DNA of 64,000 bases, from the NCBI GenBank assembly GCA_015698045.1, contig BLAL01000185.1, forward strand, positions 1-64,000, given 5' to 3'. Made by a program: the position numbers and the translations under genes. The notes under the pieces were generated by a model. It saw only the letters and a list, made by a program, of their open reading frames with translations. It made no database searches and was not told where the DNA came from. Shown in pieces: positions 36,492 through 48,274 of this stretch (the stretch's first letter is position 1; each line of letters opens with the position of its first letter). Source of the DNA: Rhizophagus clarus. Taxonomy: Eukaryota; Glomeromycota; Glomeromycetes; Glomerales; Glomeraceae.

Positions 36492-38055
36492 TTTCGTTAT
36501 CGTCTGATTAAAATAAAAGATAGATTAAATTAATAAGACTCGTTATCATTTAATAAAATATATCGCTATCAATATTAATTAAAATAAATCAATAAATTAA
36601 ATAAACTTGATATTATATCGCTTTCAATTAATTAAAATGTATTATTTAAAATAATCAGTAAACTACATTAATTAAATTAAGATAAATCAATCAATATTTA
36701 AATATATCAGTAAACTAGATATTATATCGCTATCGATTAATTAAAATATATCAATAAACTAAATATTATAGCGTTATCAATTAATAGAATATATCAATAA
36801 ATTAATTAAAATATATCAGTAAACAATTAATAATTAAAAATATCAATAAATTAATTAAAATATATCAATAAAGTATATCAATGAATTAATTAAAATATAT
36901 TAATAAACTAAATATTATATCATTATCATAAATAACATGTCCAAATTAGTAATAACACATTTGAAGCTTGATAAAGTTATACTTACGGAAGCTGGTTTTT
37001 CCGACAGGAAATATAATTGGCGAAAAGAAATATGCTTACTTTGTTAAGCCGACGAAAATAAGGCGAAAAATAAGGCGAAAAATATCGTCAACCATTAACG
37101 AAAAAAACGAAAGGCAACAAAGAAAATTTGTTGCATCGTACTAAAACATGGAGAAAAAAGAAAGAAAGCGTGGTAAACGTACGCAAATGTACCATACTCA
37201 CAAGCAAATTTATAGTAAACGTAAACAAATTGGAAATCACTGATTTGTAGAACGTGCATGGTAAACGCGGTAAACGCAAACAAACTTTATAGCTCCTGCC
37301 AATCACGTCGGGTGACATTTATGCACTATCTAGTCACGTGGTATTAACAAACTGTACGTCTGTGCCAACTGCCAAGGGCAAAAGAAGAATTAAAGATTTA
37401 TTAAAACAATTCTATTAATTAACAAGTAATTTTAACCATGACTGATTGTTAGAATAAACGTATATATGCTATAACTCAACGTATTATTGTAAGCGACTCA
37501 ATAAAAGATAAAATAATAAATATTTGATATCTCGTTAACAGCTTTAAATGATACTGATGTACTAGAAATTGACGACTTGAAAGAAAATATATAAAAAAAA
37601 AATGAAATATAGTTTTTCCTAATTTTTGATATATTCGAAAGAATAGGCCAAGTGTTAAATTTTGATGTTGTTGCAGTTGCGAACAACTAAGACACTTTTT
37701 TTATAACTCTCGCATTTTGATCTGTGAATAGGAAATTGCTACATCTCTACTTAAATTATTTGGATCTTTCAAATTCGTGATGATATATGAGATTTATTAG
37801 TAAGTCGATTGACATGTTTCAAGAATCGGATTAATTGAATTTGAAAAAATTTTCTAGTATAATTATACCCCTTAATACCAAATTTAATTAGAGAATTAGC
37901 AAAAATAAAATTATATTTTAGTATTTGATAAAATACATTGGTCTTGACATCATTGTCATGTGTTATTATCAAAATAGCTTAATTACCAAGCTGTGCCTTG
38001 ATAAAAATGGACCAAGAATCGGGATTGCCGAACCAATTAGATTGATTTGCAATTC

Positions 38056-38058
<3 letters not shown>
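36492..38058. promoter_or_regulatory. Divergent promoter region of copy R
   Basis: This is the inverted equivalent of 5032-6596: a UTR intron of AT repeats (about 36504-36986), GTAAACG motif cluster (about 37160-37280), then the transposase leader. A short upstream frame (37925-38110) runs through the poly(A) tract out of frame with the transposase and overlaps its start. Confidence 0.45.

Positions 38059-38095
<37 letters not shown>
38059..38095 (+). repeat. Poly(A) tract abutting the transposase start (copy R)
   Basis: There are 37 consecutive A, the last belonging to the transposase ATG. An upstream in-frame ATG at 38047 would add a lysine run, but the ATG at 38095 (MSESLDTRTRTKVHCFC) is the more likely start. 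Confidence 0.85.
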
Positions 38096-38097
<2 letters not shown>

Positions 38098-41000
38098 TCG
38101 GAATCTCTAGATACAAGAACCAGAACCAAAGTGCATTGTTTCTGTAAAGAATGTAACGGTAAATTGGTTGATCCAAGGACTAAACTGAAACATGAGTTAA
38201 AATATAAATTAAAATCTAATGCGAATAATAATTTTGGTAACAATTATCAAGAAGGTTCTTCAAATGTTATATCATCTGATGCTGTTGATGAAGATGTAAT
38301 GGAATGCGACCCAATACAAGGGATAAATGATACATCACCTGATATAACTGAACAATTATCCGAAGATATTGAACAATTGTCCGAAGATATTGAACCATTG
38401 TCCGAAGATATTGAACCATTACTCACAAGAAACTATTTCTTTTTAACAAAGAAGACACCTATACATGAATCGGCAAAACATCGAACGATAAAGAAAGGAA
38501 AAATATCCGATCTTGTTCTTGAAAATTTATTATTGGATAATGTAAGAAACGAGAATGATCAAGACGGGGATTCTGAAGATGATGACGATAAAAATGGAGA
38601 TACTGAAGATAGCGATTCTAATTATTCCGATGATTATGAAGATGATGACGATGAGGAAGTCAATTTTGCATCAACAGATTTCGATGACGGCGAACCAATT
38701 CTTCCTAACATTAACATTAATGATAATTATACTTGGACTATTTTGTGGATATTACAATATCAACAACGATTTAAACTTTCCAATGTAGCTATAGATTCTT
38801 TGTTCAAGTTCTTAAGATTTTTTCTTTTGACAATAGATGAAAATAAATTTTCATCTTTTCCTTCCTCTTTATATATGGCTAAAAAGGTGTTGGGGATATC
38901 CACAACGATAATTAAATATGCAGCCTGTGACAGATGTCACAAATTGTATGATATAAAAGAATTATTAGACAATACTGAAATACCAACTTGCAGTTTTGTA
39001 AACTATCCAAATCACAGAATAGAACGATTTCGACAACAATGCAATAACCCTCTATTAACGAAAATAGATAGTAATAATAGTAGTAATAATCCCATTTTCC
39101 GTCCGATAATGACATTCCCGTTAATAAATATTAAGCAACAATTGACCCTTTTTTTTAATCGCAAAAATTTTGAAATGTCATGTCGGAAGTGGTCAGAAAG
39201 GAAAAACGGAACTGAAGCTTTATTCGATATCTATGATGGTAGGGTCTGGAAAAGTTTTACAGATGATGATGGTGCGCTGTTTTTTACAAAAGAATTTGCC
39301 GATACTCATATCGGATTAATGTTAAATATGGATTGGTTCCAGCCATTCGTAAATTCACAATATTCTGTTGGTGTGATTTATGCCGTTTTTTGTAATTTGC
39401 CGCGTAATGAACGCTTCAAGCCACACAATATTCTCACACTAGCAGTAATGCCTGGTCTGAAAGAACCAAGCCAACATGAAATTAACAATTATTTGTATCT
39501 GATCGTTAACCAGTTAAATCGTTTGTGGAATGGCTATTTTATAAAAACAAACGAACACAACAACGGTCGATTTGTCCGTGGTGCAATCATTGGCTGTTCT
39601 AGCGACATCCCTGCATCTCGGAAATTATGTGATTTCATCTCGGCTCGTATTGCATGCTACCGATGTTACAAATCGGCAAATTTTATAAACAATCAACCAA
39701 ATTTTGGGGGGTTTGCAGATTTAGACGACTGGTTTGTTGAGCGAAATATTAATGAAATAAGAGAAAAAGCAAGTGAGTGGAAACAATGTGCAACTGAAGA
39801 AGCACGAAGAGCCCATGTCTCTGAACATCATGTTCGCTGGTCGGAGATATACCGCTTGCTTTATTTTAATCCTGTTCGCTTTTGCGTGATTGATCTTATG
39901 CATTGCCTTTTTCTCGGTGTTGTGAAATGGATCGTAACGAAACTCTGGATAGGCAAAGGTATATTAAATAACGAAAAGCTCAAAATTATGCAAGAGAGAG
40001 CTGACATGATAAAGTTCCCAAGTGACCTTGGACGCCGCCCTGTCAGAATAGCTACCGGTGAAGGATTCTCAAGTTTCACGGCGGACATGTGGAAAACCTT
40101 CATGTTAATTTTTGCAATACCTATCACATGGAGTTTCCTTGGATACATCGACCGAAAAATTCTTGCATATTTCGTGCGCGCTTGCAGGATCTTAACAAAC
40201 CGAGAGCTACAAAAAAATATATTAAATGAAGCGTTTACAAGACTGATAGAGATGAACAAATTAATTGAACAAAAATATGGTCAAGAAAAAATAAGTCCTA
40301 ATCTGCATCTCTGTCTCCATATCTGTGAATGCGCATTAGACTATGGTCCTTTGTCCTCATTCTGGTGTTATAGCTTTGAACGGATGAACGGAATTTTAGG
40401 TACGTGATTTAATTTTTCTGATTTGAAAATCGCAATGTTATTAATTATTTTTAAAAATTGTAGGTTCTTATAATAATAGCAGACGTAATATTGAACCTGA
40501 ACTACTAAGAATTATGTCCGAAAATACAATCCTTCAATACTTCCTCTCAAATTGTGACAACGATCACTTATTTTCCTCCTTGGAGATAATAGAACCAAGA
40601 AAATCTGTTGGCAGCTTGGCTGCACTTGATGATTTTGTGAGCGATGAGTATCAAAATTTTATAAGACTATCTCTTATTGAGGAAGATTCGGCTTACAGAA
40701 CGGAATGTTTTCCTGGGTTGCTAATGAAACCGCGCAAAGAAACTACCCTTCCAAACCAAATTTTGGACCTACTGGTAGAATTTTATAATAGTTTGTATAA
40801 TGATTATTGTTTCATCTCCATCTACTCTATAATAGGTTCAAATAACGGTACTGTCGTAAACCCTAGAATTATACAATATGGGAGAATAAGAATTGGGGCG
40901 GACATATATGGTTCTGTTCAGGCTGCTCGTCACGAAAAATCCTCATATATATTAGCTCGATTTGTACATTATGATGGATCGATCGATGTTTATCCCGGTC

Positions 41001-41311
41001 AAGTATAATTTTATTTTGAGCATACTATTCATTTAAATAGTTCACGATCATTAACCCATTCATTAGCGTTAGTCAAATGGTACAAACCGGTTCAAGATCA
41101 TAGTACAAGATATTATTGCCAAGTAGATAACGACATAAAATCATGTAATATGGAATTATGGACAAATGAGTTTTATGATATGAGAAGAGACAGTATTATA
41201 CCCATACATCATATAATAGGAAAATTCATTAAATGTAATTTTGATACTGGGACGAGAAAAACAAAAGAATATATGGCTGTGATTCCTTTAAATAAAAAAA
41301 TTTCGTTTTAA
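38095..41311 (+). CDS. Tnp2-type (CACTA/CMC) transposase, copy R
   Basis: Exon 1 is 38095-40399 and exon 2 is 40464-41311, joined across a 64-nt GTACGT...TAG intron. The N-terminus has HCFCKECNGK (zinc-binding style), then Asp/Glu-rich low-complexity sequence and a second Cys/His set (ACDRCHKLYD). Tnp2 blocks follow: DIYDGRVWKSF, LNMDWFQPF (about residue 411, candidate first Asp), SSDIPASRK (503), DLMHCLFLG (599) and SFERMNG (761, candidate Glu). An in-frame TAA at 41006-41008 stops the protein after 949 residues. The same frame then stays open for 101 more codons (HSLALVKWYKPV, RRDSIIPIHHIIGKF), typical of the C-terminal domain. The TAA is probably a CAA-to-TAA change and is shared with copy L. 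Confidence 0.85.
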
Positions 41312-42600
41312 AAACTTTATATAATATAAAATGAATTATATGTAAAATCGGAATGGCGAATTCAATTATAGCATTTGTATTTGATTAAATTATAACAATC
41401 ATTTTTTTTTGGCACAAGAATAACGATAAAGGTTACATATACCGTAATTAATTCTAACCGCGTGAAAAATCAGATAATTTAGATAACAAGAGATCTTATT
41501 TTGAGCCGGCAAAGTTGTATTGCAAATCGGTCTTTTATTACGGCATTACGATACAAGCACCATACTTTGTGATTAATAACTCTAATCATGTAATAATTTT
41601 TAGATATCAAAGGTTTATTTTATTTTAATTAAATATCACATAAAGTATAAAACAATTATTCTGGCTATATAAATACATTTAAGGCCGGCAAAGCTGTATT
41701 GCAAATTGGCCCTTCTTATTTGAAAAGGGTAACAATTACATTAAATTAATACGGCACTTATTCAAAAATGTTTAAAAATGTTGCAACTTAATTCTCCAAT
41801 AATCATCATTGTTATAATCAAGTTACTTACGACTTAAGCCTACTTTGATTATAAATAAAACGGCACTTCGCACAGACAGAGCTCATGATATATGAGTTAT
41901 CCCATCATGCCTATTTTACCCCTTGATAAAGGATTTTCGTTGCATGTACTTTCCTAATCAATGATAATCAAAGTTACTTACGACTTAAGTCTACTTTGAT
42001 TATAAATAAAACGGCACTTCGCACAGACAGAGCTCATGATATATGAGTTATCCCATCATGCCTATTTTAACTATGATTAAAGAATTTACATTATTATTGT
42101 AAATATTTTACTCATAAGTCATAATGATATCTATTTAGACTTTGACGAATAATGCGACAGAGGAGGCGGAATTATCATAACCAAAATTCGAAGCGAGAGG
42201 TCTATGTATAGTAAATAGATCATCAACTTTGGTACCAGAGTTATTTACAAACTTTAGGTGGCCACCTAGCCCACCTTTCCTATAACACACTATGCACGAC
42301 GGCAAACGGTATAGGAGGCAGACTCTTCTTTCAGAAAGAAAGTTTTTTTTTGAAAAAAAAAAAAATAGTACAATTAAATAGCGTTTAATTAAATGTGATT
42401 AATTAACTTTTTAGGAATAGGCCTTATCAATGCGATCTCATCAGTTTCGATTATCACTGTTCAACCTTATGAATACTTCAGTTATTGTTTGTGAAATCGA
42501 ACCAACTGGGAATTCAATGTACAAAACAAGTAGAATATTTAGAATAGTATCTTATATTTATTAGTATAATAAATAATTTCAAAAATCCTATGATGTAAAA
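41312..42600. other. Non-coding 3' part of copy R with tandem duplication
   Basis: This is the equivalent of 531-1791. The tandem pair of about 150-bp units lies at about 41820-42092 (GGCACTTCGCACAGACAGAG in each). Towards the terminus is CTTTCAGAAAGAAAG. No gene is seen. Confidence 0.6.
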
Positions 42601-43130
42601 TTACGAAATATTACAATTTAAATATCGGCAAAGGCTATTTTAAATAGAGTAAAATCTTTATTCGACCTGTGTCAAAAGCGGTAAAGTTTACACTAAATAT
42701 AATATCTCCGGTTTAAATATCGGCATTTAATTAAAAAAAGGTAAAAATCGGCCGCTAAAATCGGCATTTCTGGATGAAAAATCGGAAGTTAACAAAAATT
42801 GGCAAAAAATTAGTAAAATAATCGGCAAAGCCTTATTGAAGTCGGCAAGGGAATTTTAAATAAGATAAAATCCTTTATTCGAACTATACGAAAAGGGTAA
42901 AGTATATAATAAATATAATATCTCCGGTTTAAATATTGGCATTTATTTAAAAAAAGGTAAAAATCGGCCGCTAAAATCGGCATTTATGACTGAAAAATCG
43001 GAATTTAACAAAAATCGGCAAAAATAGATATGGCTATACTAAAATAAGCAAAATTTGGCATATTCTATATTGAAGTCGGCAAGGCTATTTTAAATAGAGC
43101 AAAATCCGATTTTTTTTCATTCGACCTGTG
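42601..43130. repeat. Outer terminus of copy R, triplicated subterminal unit
   Basis: This mirrors 5-530: three units each ending in a TIR-like TTCGACCTGTG or TTCGAACTATACG (42661-42671, about 42875-42890 and 43119-43130). This copy keeps GCCGATTTT motifs that are shortened by single bases in copy L. Confidence 0.75.
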
Positions 43131-43336
43131 AAACTATCTCATGACTACTATATCCCTAGCCTATTCTCTATAGTATAATAGGAAGTCTAGTTATAGAATT
43201 GTTCAGGGTATAAGGAAAACAAAAAAAGAAAAAGAAAAATTCTACGATCTAATAAAACAAATTACATTACGTAAAGTGAATGCTAAGCATGACAAGAAGT
43301 TAGTATGAGAATTTCTATCTATCCCTTCCAACTAAA
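43131..43336. other. Right flank of the composite
   Basis: Begins AAACTATCTCATG and leads into the 3' end of the LINE ORF1 read on the minus strand. If the composite landed in this LINE, the rest of the LINE should continue left of position 1. Confidence 0.4.
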
Positions 43337-44991
43337 CTAAACATAATGTTCTAATAACTCCTTCAGCCCAGCGATTAAATGTTTTACATCTGGCTTCTTA
43401 GACTGGTTTATTCTTGAGTGATCGATCTTCTTGGGAGAATGTCCAGATTTAGGAGTTTTATTTTGATCGTTCTTGCGGTTGTTAGTATTAAAACCTAAAA
43501 AAGAAGAATTAGACCCTTTAGGTGTCCATGAAGATTTGTCTGCATTGCCAATTTGAGCAGATCTGCATAAATTCTTGAAGTTGGGGGTGGAATAACAGCA
43601 CCAAGAGATTCTAACGTCATTCTAAAGCTGAGGATTATTAATGCAGGTGGAAACGTGATCCCAAGTGTCAAAGTAACCAATCAGCTTTCTGGACCCATCC
43701 ACTTCTTTGACTATTTTAAAAGATTTTATGCTACTATCCAACAAAAATTGGTGAGGGCGTCCATTTGAGAATAAAGAGGCATCCGTCATGTCGTCCAGAA
43801 GATTATACATGACAGCTTGGAACTTTTCTTGTTGTTTCCTTTCTGAAAGGTTCCAGGAAGCAGGAAACCATCTAACCGGGATTCCTTCCAAGTTGACAGT
43901 CCAGTCCCCTCCATTGTAACATTTCAAGCACTCATGGTCAGGAATCAGTCTAACCCTTGCCGAGAGATACTTCTTGTGCACCTTTGTACTGACTGATATG
44001 ACCTTACCCCATCATCCTAAATTAGCCAACAGAGTATAATTATCCCATTTGGCCAGGATGTCATAGACTACAAGATCTAACATTTGTGCTTGTTCTTGAT
44101 CTTGAGGGACATATCTGGTGATGATAACATTACCATTCCTTAATGTATTGTCTGTCTCTTTCTGCTTTAATTTCTTTCCATTGTTTATAGGCATTGATTG
44201 TGGTTTAGAATTTCGCTTCAACTGCTGCTTATAGGGTGTGGAAGGAGGAGAAAGAGTACTTTGATTAAAAGTAACCGTTCTTGAACCAGAAGGTTTAGAG
44301 GGTGTATACTCAGAAGATTCCGTGCTAAAAGTGGACACTACTTGTTCATCCAGTTTAGAAGGAGTTTGTAACTGCAACTTTTGTTTCTCCTTACAGGCCT
44401 TCTTTTTAGCACTTCTTTTCTGAGATTTGGTTAAGGGCGTGACAGGTACAGGTGTGATATTACGTGGGGTGTGGCGAGTATTTCATCGTCAAATGATCCT
44501 ATCGAATTTGTATCCAACACATCGACGTTAATCGACATATCTGATTGGTGCATAGGATCCCTTAGATCTTCCATATCGGGAGATTGTTTGTTTGTATATG
44601 CTTCCCATTCTTGGCGAAGTTCAGAATCCATGAGAAAAATTGCCTGGTTCTTGTCGTCCAAGAGAAAGAGATTAAGAAAAGTAGCAAAAAATTGAGCTAT
44701 AATGGGAAAAACGTCGCCTAGATAAACTATTGATGACAACTTTTCTAAAGGAACCTTTTGGTCCTTACAGTTATCGAGGAACTCTTCTAAAGCTGAAGGG
44801 TCGGTAGTTAGTATTGTGCTAAAAATTTTCGAAGGGTTCCTCCTAATGAGTCCTGAGATAAAATCTACTATAACATCGTGAAAACGGTTAGAAAGTGGAC
44901 TCTTTGAAGCAGAAGTATGGGTAACTTGGGTCGTAGAAGACGTTGATGCTGTTTTTGAAGCTGGTTTACTTAGCAAAAATCCTTTCTTCAT
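43337..44991 (-). pseudogene. LINE ORF1-like gene, broken
   Basis: Read from ATG at 44991: a Ser/Thr-rich start, then a helical region (FHDVIVDFISGLIRRN, FFATFLNLFLLDDKNQ). A Lys/Ser/Pro-rich linker with TPSKPSGSRTVTF follows. The conserved block is KKYLSARVRLIPDHECLKCY, then GGDWTVNLEGIPVRWFPASW and YFDTWDHVSTCINNPQ. The tail is basic and ends KHLIAGLKELLEHYV. There is a frame change near 44465, a TGA for TGG near 44012 and a further stop after 43625. The layout matches ORF1 of fungal non-LTR retrotransposons as I know them from Rhizophagus-type genomes; a host gene family is the alternative. ORF2 is not present to the left within 200 bp. Confidence 0.55.
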
Positions 44992-45689
44992 GATAAAAAT
45001 AAAATTATTTCTTCTGTGAAAATTTGGTTCACAGATCTGCAGGAAAGAGTTCCTCCTTATATTTTAAAAACAAAATTTTTAAAATTAAAAATTAATAAAA
45101 AATAATGAAAATTTTGGTTATTTCTTTATTTTCAAAATTCTTTAAATATGATAGCAAATTCATATGAAACCCAGTTATTCTTATAGCCTTATTTCTTACA
45201 GCCTTATTTTTAATTAATTACATCATGAAAAGCTTTTGAAGAATAAATAATACCATTAACAACTGCAAATAACTACTATTGTATTCACAAAACTTTTATT
45301 TGCAACTGGTGTAAAAAGTGATGGGTTCTTAAAATAGTTGATGGGTTATAAAAAGTTGTTATTATTTAAATTTTTAAGCATGAGTTGTAAAAAATTTTTT
45401 TATTTTTTGATTATTCTATATAAGATTGATAAGATAAATGTGTAACACAATCGTATTTTGCACTGTTTACTAATTTTTTATTAAAAATTCTTAATTTAAG
45501 CTAATTCCAAGGATCGGCGCATATGTTAATAAATTCTTATAAAATTACATTACATTATTATTCGCTACTTTAAATAATCTACAATAATACCTAGCTAATT
45601 TGCTTGATCAATAGAATATTAATAATGCTTAAATTTCTTCTTGTCAAGATGTCTTATCAGTTCTAACTTTTAAGGATTCTATTATAAAA
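44992..45689. other. AT-rich non-coding DNA
   Basis: This is the 5' flank of the LINE-like ORF1. No gene, RNA or clear repeat is seen. Confidence 0.45.
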
Positions 45690-46780
45690 AAATGGAACAC
45701 TGTTAGTAATGTTTACTAACGTTCCAATTTGAAAAAATTTTCATTTGAGTGTTGATTCTGAAGCATCCAGAGAGGTTTACAATCCTGATAGCCCAAATAA
45801 TTAAGTTGACATCTGAATTCTAAAGAAAGAAAGGAAGGAAGATTAGTATTAGAAATTAAAAGAAAAACAATTAGAAAAAGCTTACCAGTTCGAAATTACA
45901 ACCTGAAAGCTACAAAAAAAAGTAGAAGGCTATTAATATATGCCTATATGCCTTCTATTTTAAAAAAGTTTTTTTTTTAAGCTCACTGGTTCAAAATAGC
46001 GTCTAAAGAATCTGGAAGCTACAAAAAAAAATAGAGTAGAAGGTTAGTATAATGCTATACGCCTTTTACTTAAAAAAAAATAAAAATATTTTTTTATTTA
46101 ACTCACCAGTCTGAAATGGTACCCAAGGAATCTGGAAAGCTACAAAAAAATAAAAAAATAAAAAAGAAGGTTAACATATGCCTTCTACTTCAAAAAAAAA
46201 AATATTTTTTTTTAAGCTTACCAGTCTGAATTGACATCTAAAGAGTCCAGAAGCTACAAAAATAAACAAAGTAGAATGTCTATACGCCTTCTACTTAAAA
46301 AAAAAAGTTTTTTTTTTTACTTTTTTAAGCTTACCAGTCCAAAATAGCGTCCAGGAGGTCTGGAAAGCTATAGAAAAAAATAAAGTAGAAGATTAGTATA
46401 TATCTATACGCCTTCTACTTAGAAAAAAAATAAAGTTTTTTTTTTATTCAAGCTTACCGGTCCAAAATCGTGTTCAGGAAGTTCAAAAGCTACAAAAAAA
46501 GTAGAAGGCCGTTAGTATACGCCTATATATCTTCTACTTAAAAAAAAAATTTTTTTTTTTATTTAACTCACTGGTCCGAAATGGCGCCTTCAACTTTAAA
46601 AAAAAAGTTTTTTTTTATTTAACTTATTACTAGTCTGGAATGGCGTCCAGGAAGTCCAGAACCTATAGAAAAAAAATAAAGTAAAAGATTAGTATAACTC
46701 ATATACGCCTTCTACTTAAAAAAAAAAATATATATAATTTTTTTACTTTTTTAAGCTTACCAGTTCCAAGGAGTAGAAAA
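45690..46780 (-). repeat. Array D: about nine modules with GTAGAAGG hairpins
   Basis: Read on the minus strand each unit is donor GTAAGC/GTGAGT, A/T spacer, stem GTAGAAGGC...GCCTTCTAC with TACTAA just before the right arm, T run, TAG acceptor, and a core of 24-35 nt such as CTTTCCAGATTCCTTGGGTA. Cores share CCAG-ATTC...TTTGGACTG-type sequence. The stem sequence is unrelated to the GAAACGTT stem of arrays B, E and F, but its position relative to branch point and acceptor is the same. Confidence 0.75.
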
Positions 46781-47095
46781 AAAAAAATATTTATATATAT
46801 CATATTAGTGGATTTTACGGATATGTGCAGATATCACGTGATAATATGATTTAGTATATTTCTGATCAGTTTTGGTATTGGTCATATGATTTACTGAATC
46901 AATTTACTGATCATGAAAATTCTTTTATTTAATTAATTTTTTTCTGATTTTAAGAAAAATATTAAAAAAAAACACATCAGTTTTTTAAACTGGTCAATTT
47001 TTTTTATTTAAAAAAAAATTAAATATAATTTTTTTCAGTATTTAAACTGAAATTTTTACTTTTTTTTTATTTAAAAAATTCCTTTGCGATATGCT
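46781..47095. promoter_or_regulatory. Hairpin-rich centre between arrays D and E
   Basis: Arrays D (minus) and E (plus) diverge from here. It contains GATCAGTTTTGGTAT (the complement of a motif in the A/B centre), GATATCACGTGATAAT, and hairpins CAGTTTTTTAAACTG and TCAGTATTTAAACTGA separated by T runs. Confidence 0.4.
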
Positions 47096-47960
47096 ATGTT
47101 AACAGAGGTAAGCTATTTAATATTTTTTTGATTTGGAAACGTTATTAACGTTCCTTTCTGTTTTTTTTTTTAGGGAAGACTCCAGGACTTAGATAATGGA
47201 TTGGAACTCTGGAATTGCAAGTAGGTGTATGAATTTGTTTCTTCTTTGTTTTAGGAACGTCATTAAACGCCTTTTTTATTTTTTTTTCTTTAGGGTTAAC
47301 TTCTGGACTTGGATATTAGATGGGTCTTTGGAATTGTAGAGGTAAGTATGTAAAATTTCTCTTTTTATTTTTTTTTAATGAAACACTACTAATGTTTCGA
47401 TTTTCTTTTTTTTTAGATTAACGGCATAACTTCAACAGTTTCAGAAAGTTGCTTTGTAGTGTGTTTCTCCAGCCTATTATTTTTTGCTAGTTAGGTTTAG
47501 AATTATCTATTATAAAAAATTTTTGAAATTAACTTTAAGAAACATACTAACATTCTTTTTTTTATTCTTGTAGGTTTAAGTGAAATATTCCAGGAAAGTT
47601 TTTTATTGGGGTGGGCTTCAGAATTATCTTTAAGAAACATTTTAAATTTAAACGTTTCTTTTTTTTGATTTTGTAAGGTTTAAACTTTTCTGAAACAGAT
47701 ATTCAGGTGGGTAAGTATTTCTTTGAGGTGGGTATCTTTAAGAAACATCTAGCTAACGTTTCTTTTTTGATTTTTGTAGATTTTGGCTTCTCTGAAATAG
47801 CATTTTAGCCGTGGTAAGTTATTTCCTTAGGAACTTGAAGGTAGTATGGGTAGGTTTTATTTAATTGATTCTAAAAAATGTATTAATATTTTTTTTCTTT
47901 TATTTTAGATGCCAAACTCCTGGATATTAAAGGTATACTACGTAATATAGACAGAGAAGT
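47096..47960 (+). repeat. Array E: intron/micro-exon modules
   Basis: There are about seven modules with GTAAGC/GTAAGT donors, hairpins GAAACGTTATTAACGTTCC and GAAACACTACTAATGTTTC, T-rich tract and TTTAG acceptors. Cores share CTCCAGGACTT / CTTCTGGACTTGGAT with array B. Several cores have stops in all frames, so the array as it stands is unlikely to code a long protein. Confidence 0.7.
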
Positions 47961-48274
47961 TTATTAAAAAAAAAATAAATAAAATATTACAATAAATTTT
48001 TAATCATATGTAAATTTATTAGTGACTGTTCTTTTAATATTGAAAAATTATTAACATTAAAAAATAAATATCTCAGTTTATATATAAATCTATGCAAAAC
48101 TTTGTTATAATAAATATCCATTTTATATAAGTTTTAACAGATTTACAGATATTATCTGTATTATAGATAAAATAGGATATCTGGATATCTGTAATACTTC
48201 TGTAACAACTTATCTATATCCATTCCTTTAGTAGCAGATTGGATAATGTGGATAAACAGATATCTGGATCTAAC
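47961..48274. other. Unassigned DNA
   Basis: Short GATATCTG/CAGATATC palindromes recur at about 48150-48265. No gene is seen. Confidence 0.4.

Larger units (their letters stand above)
5..43130. mobile_element. Candidate 43-kb composite CACTA-like transposon
   Basis: Two inverted element copies (5-9721 and 33367-43130) flank 23,645 bp of unrelated DNA. All four element ends are CACAGGTC/GACCTGTG. The flanking trinucleotides are AAA (2-4), TTT (9722-9724), TAC (33364-33366) and AAA (43131-43133). Neither copy has a matching 3-bp target duplication of its own, as CACTA elements should, whereas the outermost pair matches. This fits one transposition event of the whole unit. AAA is a weak signal in AT-rich DNA. 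An inversion between two separate insertions would also scramble the flanks, and it correctly predicts the TTT at copy 1 but not the TAC at copy 2. Confidence 0.45.
33367..43130 (+). mobile_element. CACTA-like DNA transposon, copy R
   Basis: The 9,764-bp inverted copy of the element at 5-9721 has the same termini, subterminal repeats and two divergent genes (accessory 34399-36491 minus; transposase 38095-41311 plus). This copy keeps the transposase frame open much further than copy L. Its inner terminus reads CACAGGTCAAATG rather than CGAATG, one of several CpG-type differences between the copies. The strand given is that of the transposase. Confidence 0.9.
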
